A stretch of 64,000 nucleotides of DNA from Fidelibacterota bacterium (GTDB lineage Bacteria > Pseudomonadota > Alphaproteobacteria > Rhodospirillales > Rhodospirillaceae). The stretch covers positions 1-64,000 of the forward strand of contig CANJBL010000003.1 of the NCBI GenBank assembly GCA_947472795.1, written 5' to 3'. Shown here piece after piece: positions 60,403 to 64,000 of this stretch. The translations under genes were made by a program, and so were the position numbers. Each line of letters begins with the position of its first letter. Positions within the stretch are counted from its first letter, which is position 1. Below the pieces are notes generated by a model. That model saw only the letters and a program-made list of their open reading frames with translations. It was not told the origin of the DNA and ran no database searches.

Positions 60403-61716
60403 TTATGGCTTTCGGGCAACACGCGAGGGGGTGGCGGCGTCTTCGCTGAACTTCAGCCAGGAGCATCCCGTAGGTGGCTGATTGGACCCCAAGCCGTCTG
60501 TCATGAGGCCCAATACGCGGTCGTCATTGTCGTAAGCGGTGTGGGCCACCTGCGGTGAGGCCATGCTTGTGACGGCGAGGGACACGGCCTTGGCCACGGA
60601 TACCGTGACGTTGGTGGTTGTGGCGCACAAACGCGAATCCATGAAGTCGGCGGTGAAGCTCTGCGGAATGGTGTAGCTCAGGATATCGTTTGGGTCGCTG
60701 AAGGCCACGATGGACAGGCTCTTGAACCAGCGGTCTTTGATCTTGGGCGCATTGGGCGCGCAGTACTGGTCACTCTGTTTGGCGATGACCGGCGGCGGTT
60801 CCCCCGATTGCAGCAGCGGCAATTGATTGGCCATCATGAAAAGCGTGATGTCCTTGTCGCGCAGGGAATCGAGAGCCTGCAGGCCGGCGCGGGCGCGCGC
60901 GTCGCGGCTCAAGCTATCGCGCAAGGCGCCCACTGTCTCCAAGGTATCGAGTGCTACGCGGCTGCCGAGGCTGTGCGTTGAGATGAGAAGCGTGTCGTTC
61001 TGGATGACATTGCGTTTGGTGTCGCGCCAGCTGCAGGTTTCGCGGGCGGCGGTGGGGTAGTCGTCCCAATCGCCGCGCGCCACCCAGCACAGAGCCTGCA
61101 ACATGCTGCCCCGCACGACATCGCCCTTGGAGCCGTTGTAGGCCAGCGGATCGGTGAAGCTGTTGATAAGGTCCTTCAGTTGCCTATTGATATCGGCGCG
61201 GGCTTTGCCCGAGATGCTGACATCGTCGAAGGCAAGAGCCTTGCGCTCGGCATCCAGCAGGTCGGCATAGGTCAGCTCAAAGGTCAGCAGTTCGGCGCGC
61301 TGGGCATTGGTGAAGCGCGACATGCGCAACGTGCCGAGCGGCACGTTGGGCGCGGTGGTCTTGGCATCGGGCGGGGCCACAAGACCGATGGTTTTGACGG
61401 TGGGGTCCACGTGATCGAGGCCAAGGCGCATGACGAGGTTGCGCTGCAGGCGTTCGGAGTATCCCGCGACCTGCGCGCCAATGCCGTGCACGATGATGAG
61501 ACGCGTGGTCTTGGGTTGCTCGGGTGTGGAGGTTTTGATGGCGTCAGCGGCGCCGGCAAATCCCGGCCCGGTGATTTCACAAAAGCTCGTTTCCGGTGTG
61601 GGCTTTTCTTCGGCCTTCTCGATGATGGCTTTGGTGACACCTTTGCCGATGCTGCTGCAGCCGGACAAAAGGCAACCAACGGCGGCGACAAGAAGAAAGG
61701 TCTTTTTCGAGCGCAT
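60403..61716 (-). CDS. Lipoprotein with alpha/beta-hydrolase-like features
   Basis: A protein of about 437 residues. The signal peptide with lipobox (LVAAVGCLLSGC) marks a lipoprotein. LIIVHGIGAQVAGYSERLQRN resembles the oxyanion-loop region of hydrolases and LLISTHSLGSRVALDTLE a nucleophile-elbow-like stretch with Ser in SHSLGS-type context, so a lipase-like fold is likely, though the rest is not familiar. No partner genes are near. ATG 61716 fits the signal; a longer open frame (to 61944) would precede the lipobox by too much. Confidence 0.7.
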   Translation of the reverse strand: MRSKKTFLLVAAVGCLLSGCSSIGKGVTKAIIEKAEEKPTPETSFCEITGPGFAGAADAIKTSTPEQPKTTRLIIVHGIGAQVAGYSERLQRNLVMRLGLDHVDPTVKTIGLVAPPDAKTTAPNVPLGTLRMSRFTNAQRAELLTFELTYADLLDAERKALAFDDVSISGKARADINRQLKDLINSFTDPLAYNGSKGDVVRGSMLQALCWVARGDWDDYPTAARETCSWRDTKRNVIQNDTLLISTHSLGSRVALDTLETVGALRDSLSRDARARAGLQALDSLRDKDITLFMMANQLPLLQSGEPPPVIAKQSDQYCAPNAPKIKDRWFKSLSIVAFSDPNDILSYTIPQSFTADFMDSRLCATTTNVTVSVAKAVSLAVTSMASPQVAHTAYDNDDRVLGLMTDGLGSNQPPTGCSWLKFSEDAATPSRVARKP

Positions 61717-61949
61717 GGATACGGAAGGAATGGACACGGGCAAGAACGGTCGGTCTTTTTTCGATGATGTCAGGGGGGTGCCCCAGGCGGCAGTATAACG
61801 TTCCAAAACCCGGAAAGTGCCGCCAAGATTGGTCGAAGGGTATTTTTTCGCGTCGATTTCTGAAGGGCCTTCCCACGCATTGCGCCGGGATACGGGCTGA
61901 GGCATCCTCGCGGCCTTGCGCCGTCCATCGCCTCCGGGGATCAAAGTTC

Positions 61950-62417
61950 ATGAAAAAGTGCGTTGTTTTTGCCGCCGTTGCAGCCCTGGCCAGCCAGCTG
62001 GCCGCGCCCGCTTTCGCCGCGGAAATGTTTGACCGGAGCACCATGCTCGGCTGGCAGAGAACGGCCTCGCCCACGGCCATGGCCTATGTGCGTATGCCCT
62101 TCCAGTCGGCCGGCACCGGGAGCCAGCAGCCGCGCGCAGGGTTCATGATCACGCCGCCGCACACCTATCGCCCCGGCACCGCACAGGCCTTCAGCAGTGC
62201 TCACGGCGTGGTCGATTTCGGCATCACCGGCCGCGACTTCCATCAGCCCTGGACGACCTCGCTGAACCTCAACAATGCCGTCGCCTGGACGGGCAATGCC
62301 GAGGCCATGCCGAAGAACGCCACATATCTGTTTGAGAGCGGCGTCTCGTGGGTGGTTGTGGGTGTAGCCAGCGTCGTCATCATCGCCGGCACGATCGCGC
62401 TGTCGAACGAGAACTAA
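61950..62417 (+). CDS. Secreted hypothetical protein with a C-terminal membrane segment
   Basis: A 155-residue protein with a signal peptide (MKKCVVFAAVAALASQLAAPAFA) and a hydrophobic C-terminal stretch (WVVVGVASVVIIAGTIALS). The middle is rich in Gly, Thr and aromatic residues (ITGRDFHQPWTTSLNLNNAV). Unrecognised. A GGGGA lies about 10 bases before the ATG. It is divergent from the lipoprotein gene, with 233 bases between starts, in which no operator was noticed. Confidence 0.7.
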   Translation: MKKCVVFAAVAALASQLAAPAFAAEMFDRSTMLGWQRTASPTAMAYVRMPFQSAGTGSQQPRAGFMITPPHTYRPGTAQAFSSAHGVVDFGITGRDFHQPWTTSLNLNNAVAWTGNAEAMPKNATYLFESGVSWVVVGVASVVIIAGTIALSNEN

Positions 62418-62465
62418 TCCCCGTTCTTTTGCTTAAAACGCCTTCGGCGCTAAACGTCTTCCGCG

Positions 62466-64000
62466 CTAAACATCTTCAGCGCCTTGGCGCCGCGCCATGA
62501 TCTCATCGAAACGCTCGAAGGTGGCGTGACCATCACTGCTGACGCCGTGGCCCGTGAGGATGATCCAAACGGTCTTGAAGAGGATGCGGATGTCGAAACC
62601 GATGCTCAGGTTGTCGACATAAAAGACGTCCAACATGAACTTCTCTTCCCATGTGAGCGCGTTGCGGCCATTAACGACGGCCCAGCCGGTGATGCCGGGC
62701 TTCACGTCGTGGCGGCGCGCCTGCTCGGGCGTGTAATAGGGTCCGTACTCCGGCAACAGTGGGCGCGGCCCGACAATGCTCATGTCGCCCTTCAGCACGT
62801 TGATGAGTTGCGGCAGTTCATCCAGTGAATAGCGGCGCAAAGCCTGACCGAAGGGCGTGAGGCGCACGGCGTCCGGCAGCAACGCGCCGCTGGCGTCCCG
62901 CGCGCTGGTCATGGAGCGGAACTTATAAATTTTGAAAAGCTTGCTCTTGAGACCGGGGCGCATCTGCGTGAACAGCACCGGCCCGCCCATCTTGAACCGG
63001 ATGGCGATGGCGAGCCCCAGCAGCAGCGGCGAGAGGACGAGCAGCGCCGTGCCGGCGATGGCAACGTCCATGACGCGTTTGACGGACAGTGTGCGCCGAC
63101 GCAGAACGGCTGCGCGCGGGTCAGCCGCGACGGCCTCCTCGATCAACGTGCGCACTCTGCCGATGACGCGCTCGAGGCTGAACTTGCTGGCGGCCAGGGA
63201 TGCCGATTGCTGGCTGGCGCGGCGCAGACCGTCGCTGTCGCGCAGAAAATCGGCCAGCTCGGCGGCGGCGGCCTCCGGGTCCATGGGCAAACCGATGCCG
63301 GCGCCACGGCCCTCGATGAGGTCGCGTTGCAGCTCGGCATCGAAAAGGACGACAGGTTTGCCGGCGGCGAGCGCATCGAACAGCACGCCCGGCGGCTGCT
63401 CGGGTTCGTTCTCCTTGCCGATGGCCAGCACGGCGGCCGCGGCATTCAGAAGTCCCGCGAGATCGCGGCGCGGCAACGCATCGAGGAACCACACCGATTT
63501 GTGCAGGATGCCCAGCTCTTGCGCGCGGGCTTCGAACTTGCCGCGCAGATCGCCGTCGCCGCAGAAAGCAAAGGTGATCTCGGGCGCGATGCGGTGCACG
63601 GCCTCGGTGAGGGCAATGACGCCGTTCATGTTGCGGTCGCCCTTGAGGCGACCCGCGTAAACTACGAGCGGTCCTTGTGCGAGCTGCGGGTAAGCGGTGA
63701 GGGCAGGTACGCTGCGGCCCGGCTGCGCAGCGAAGAGTGTGGTGTCGGCGGCGGGGCTGCTGAGCAGGATCTTGCTTGTGTCTAGGCCCTCGCGCTGGAA
63801 CACGTCCCGCGCGCGTTCGGACAGCACGATGATATGCCGCGCGACCGCGCCTCCCAGGCGGTAGAGTGCGCGCGCGCCGCGCATCGTGAGGTTTTTGACG
63901 AAGCCCGCCGTGCGGTCGGGCAGCGGCGGCAAACCCTCGCGCGCCTCGACGATAAGGGGAATGCCGCGCCAGACGCAGAACAGGCTGGCAAGTGCCAGCG
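62466..64000 (-). CDS. GT4 glycosyltransferase fused to a polyprenyl-phosphate sugar transferase (5' end beyond window)
   Basis: At least 511 residues, open to the window edge (the frame continues past 63932 with no stop, LFCVWRGIPLIVEAREGLPP). The N-terminal part looks like a GT4/GT-B glycosyltransferase (VVYAGRLKGDRNMNGVIAL, LGILHKSVWFLDALPRRDL, and the EPEQPPGVLFDALAAGKPVV nucleotide-sugar site). The C-terminal 200 residues are a bacterial sugar transferase: a membrane segment (MDVAIAGTALLVLSPLLLGLAI), GPVLFTQMRPGLKSKLFKIYKFRSM, RRYSLDELPQLINVLKGDMSIVGPRPLLPEY and GITGWAVVNGRN. That domain moves a phospho-sugar to undecaprenyl phosphate; the fused GT4 probably adds the next sugar. Confidence 0.88.
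   Translation of the reverse strand, partial: LALASLFCVWRGIPLIVEAREGLPPLPDRTAGFVKNLTMRGARALYRLGGAVARHIIVLSERARDVFQREGLDTSKILLSSPAADTTLFAAQPGRSVPALTAYPQLAQGPLVVYAGRLKGDRNMNGVIALTEAVHRIAPEITFAFCGDGDLRGKFEARAQELGILHKSVWFLDALPRRDLAGLLNAAAAVLAIGKENEPEQPPGVLFDALAAGKPVVLFDAELQRDLIEGRGAGIGLPMDPEAAAAELADFLRDSDGLRRASQQSASLAASKFSLERVIGRVRTLIEEAVAADPRAAVLRRRTLSVKRVMDVAIAGTALLVLSPLLLGLAIAIRFKMGGPVLFTQMRPGLKSKLFKIYKFRSMTSARDASGALLPDAVRLTPFGQALRRYSLDELPQLINVLKGDMSIVGPRPLLPEYGPYYTPEQARRHDVKPGITGWAVVNGRNALTWEEKFMLDVFYVDNLSIGFDIRILFKTVWIILTGHGVSSDGHATFERFDEIMARRQGAEDV

Overview
The window is GC-rich, densely coded bacterial DNA, most likely from an alphaproteobacterium. Pointers are the oxygen-dependent cobalamin gene set (cobC, cobO, cobQ, cobT, cobS), hemJ as protoporphyrinogen oxidase, a GCGCATGATC-type palindrome of the kind scattered in alphaproteobacterial genomes, and small proteins with an ESFPASDP-like tail. 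Genus and order cannot be read from the sequence. One trait does not fit the usual picture of the class: 5-aminolevulinate appears to be made by the glutamate (C5) route, because hemA here is a glutamyl-tRNA reductase and hemL follows it.

Layout. 1-5.2 kb: a lower-GC hypothetical gene, an ABC-F ATPase, a Spx/ArsC-like protein, a GNAT acetyltransferase, an HD-domain protein and purT. 5.2-8.3 kb: a secreted metallo-beta-lactamase-fold enzyme and a GFA protein, divergent from a TetR-YCII-SRPBCC operon whose promoter carries a perfect palindrome between -35 and -10 and probably gives a leaderless mRNA. 8.4-18 kb: a TPR O-GlcNAc-transferase-like protein, two tandem PQQ-dependent dehydrogenases with a cytochrome c, a TonB-dependent receptor and three small proteins. 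18.6-29.8 kb: a cobalamin locus, with a truncated cobU next to an IS21-like end, then promoter, cobalamin riboswitch and the chain btuB-cobC-cobO-btuF-btuC-btuD-cbiB-cobQ-cobT-cobS with nearly every junction overlapping. 29.8-35.6 kb: a Fur-box-preceded hypothetical gene, a GST, a cold-shock protein, a YgiQ radical-SAM protein, a dienelactone hydrolase and hemH.

35.7-43.4 kb is a heme operon, hemA-hemL-[histidine kinase-response regulator]-hemC-hemE-hemF-hemJ, with a two-component system embedded by overlapping start/stop codons. 43.4-48.3 kb holds two tandem large subunits and one small [2Fe-2S] subunit of an isoquinoline-oxidoreductase-type molybdenum hydroxylase, exported by Tat. 48.4-54 kb: an O-antigen ligase-like protein, an RNA methyltransferase, a TPR methyltransferase, and aguA-aguB for agmatine to putrescine. 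54-58.5 kb: an esterase, an M19 dipeptidase and modABC (molybdate uptake, which would serve the molybdenum enzymes). 58.5-64 kb: a LysR regulator, secreted proteins of unknown function and, cut by the window edge, a GT4 glycosyltransferase fused to a polyprenyl-phosphate sugar transferase.

The observations most worth following are the heme operon with its own two-component system and a divergent glutamyl-tRNA reductase, the broken cobU in an otherwise intact late-cobalamin operon, and a 17-bp perfect inverted repeat directly before the second molybdenum-hydroxylase gene. I found no CRISPR array, tRNA, rRNA, prophage or complete insertion sequence. No clearly new defence or mobile system is visible.
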